Shown here in pieces: positions 5,873-6,925 of a stretch of DNA of 6,925 nucleotides; positions within the stretch are counted from its first letter, which is position 1; each line of letters starts with the position of its first letter. The translations under genes and the position numbers were made by a program. The DNA is from an uncultured Actinomycetes bacterium (GTDB taxonomy: Bacteria > Actinomycetota > Actinomycetes > S36-B12): the NCBI GenBank assembly GCA_937876275.1, contig CALFIA010000094.1, positions 1 through 6,925 of the forward strand, read 5' to 3'. A model generated the notes under the pieces. It was not told where the DNA came from. It was given only the letters and a program-made list of their open reading frames with translations, and ran no database searches.

Positions 5873-6925
5873 ATGTTCTCCACCACTTGGAGCACGTCGC
5901 CGCGCGAGTACGACGTCATTCGCGATCGCGATGTCAAGATCCCGGTCAGTGCCGGGTACGAACTCGACTGCCAGGTCTTCCGCCCTGATGGCGAAGGCCC
6001 CTTCCCGGTGATTCTCGGGCTCGCGCCTTATCCCATCGATGACCAGGCCGCGAATTTCATGCCGGTGCCGATGCGTTACCCGAACGCTCACATGGAGTCG
6101 GGCGATCCCTTCTTCTATGCGCGTCGCGGATACGTACATGTCATCGGCAACCTGCCTGGCACCGGTGTCTCAGGCGGACAGTTCGATCACATGGGCCCTG
6201 AGGCGATCATGGCTGTGTACGACGCGATCGACTGGGCGTCGAAGCAATCGTGGAGCGATGGCAACGTGGGCATGTTCGGCATGTCGTATTACGGCATGGT
6301 GCAGGCCCTCGTCGCGATGATGGAGCCGCCGGCGCTGAAGGCGATCTTCTGCCCATTCTCGGTGACCGACCAGTTCCGCGACACCTATTACAAGGGTGGC
6401 ATCTTCGGCTACGCCTTTCTCAAGGGCTGGTCTGTCGCACTGCGTAAGGCGCGGATCCGCGGAAGCTATGCCGAGATAGTCGGCGAGGAGCAGTTCCTTG
6501 CACTCGTCGAGGAAGCCAAGAACGATCCCGAGAACCAGCTCGTCCCGACCATCATGGATGTGCTCAACGGCATTGACGATCCGGTGAACCGATTCCTGGC
6601 CGAGTTCATCGTGAACCCGACGTATGGCCCGCACTACGAGCCGCGCAATGTTGATTACTCGCAGGGTTGCACCGTGCCGGGCTACTTCGGGGCGTGCTGG
6701 GGCATCTACGGCCTGCACCTGAACGCCGCGTTTCGCTCCTTCGTGAACTGGAATGGCCCGGCTCGTGTGACGGTCGGCCCACCTGCTTATCTCGATCGTC
6801 CGATTACCCAGTACCAAGACGAATCGCTGCGCTGGTTCGATCACTGGCTCAAGGGCATCGATACCGGGTATATGGACGAGCCCGATGTCCGTGTGTTTGT
6901 CACCGGCGGCGACGGCCGGTGGAAG
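5873..6925 (+). CDS. CocE/NonD-family alpha/beta hydrolase, 3' end cut off
   Basis: ATG at 5873 comes 2 bp after the decarboxylase stop, with GAGAGGGG about 8 nt upstream. The frame is open to the window end (351 residues; the family is usually 550-650), so the C-terminal jelly-roll domain is mostly missing. The protein matches the X-Pro dipeptidyl-peptidase/cocaine esterase (S15) layout: VKIPVSAGYELDCQVFRP (21-38), the oxyanion region ILGLAPY, ARRGYVHVIGNLPGTGVSGG (83-102), then DAIDWASKQSWSDGNVGMFG and the nucleophile elbow GMSYYG with Ser138, and RWFDHWLKGIDTG near the end. These enzymes hydrolyse esters or amides such as acyl-amino compounds. The places where CocE relatives carry their Asp (GGWYD) and His (GPWxHG) read ACWGIYG (Gly277) and GPPAYLDRP (302-310). 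So the usual triad seems incomplete, or is replaced by other residues. No signal peptide is seen, so the protein is probably cytosolic. Confidence 0.85.
   Translation, partial: MFSTTWSTSPREYDVIRDRDVKIPVSAGYELDCQVFRPDGEGPFPVILGLAPYPIDDQAANFMPVPMRYPNAHMESGDPFFYARRGYVHVIGNLPGTGVSGGQFDHMGPEAIMAVYDAIDWASKQSWSDGNVGMFGMSYYGMVQALVAMMEPPALKAIFCPFSVTDQFRDTYYKGGIFGYAFLKGWSVALRKARIRGSYAEIVGEEQFLALVEEAKNDPENQLVPTIMDVLNGIDDPVNRFLAEFIVNPTYGPHYEPRNVDYSQGCTVPGYFGACWGIYGLHLNAAFRSFVNWNGPARVTVGPPAYLDRPITQYQDESLRWFDHWLKGIDTGYMDEPDVRVFVTGGDGRWK

Noticed and set aside
5167..5937. Long minus-strand open frame opposite the decarboxylase (and similar ones at 3555-4232, 4254-4925 and 6170-6844)
   Set aside because: They lie antisense to genes with clear family motifs, have arginine-rich or featureless translations and no ribosome sites; they are GC-driven shadows.

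Overview
The window is about 6.9 kb of gene-dense, fairly GC-rich DNA. It looks bacterial and most likely actinobacterial: several GTG starts, Shine-Dalgarno-led genes, a free-standing HisC/Pat-type aminotransferase and close gene packing. Taxonomy is inference only. The first 14 bases match the 3' end of the Illumina read-2 adapter, so the left edge is the raw end of a short-read contig. The right edge cuts through a gene.

Left part (15-1649). A leftward partial gene starts like a berberine-bridge-type, FAD-linked oxidoreductase. After about 108 residues its protein stops resembling that family and reads like the C-terminal part of an iron/2-oxoglutarate dioxygenase, which suggests a chimeric join near 117-125. 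A 132-bp divergent intergenic region follows, with a fair sigma70-like promoter for the leftward gene. Then comes a complete rightward histidinol-phosphate/aromatic aminotransferase. It converges on the next gene with only 4 bp between the stop codons.

Central and right part (1654-6925). A RutA/SfnG-like flavin-dependent monooxygenase runs leftward, with a TetR-family regulator divergent from it. Their shared intergenic region holds a perfect 7+7 bp inverted repeat (ACTGTAA...TTACAGT) lying on a recognisable leftward promoter, a textbook repressor layout. Behind the regulator, on the same strand, are three tightly spaced genes: a two-domain EthD-like protein, a group II PLP-dependent decarboxylase and a CocE/NonD-type alpha/beta hydrolase (cut off). 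A 72-bp gap between the regulator and this run holds a long imperfect stem with two mutually exclusive inner hairpins.

Taken together, monooxygenase, TetR regulator, EthD-like dimeric alpha/beta-barrel protein, decarboxylase and hydrolase look like a small regulated catabolic (or tailoring) locus for an organic compound that is oxidised, decarboxylated and hydrolysed. The substrate cannot be read from the sequence. The hydrolase keeps its nucleophile serine but appears to lack the usual CocE aspartate and histidine, and is the protein most worth a closer look.
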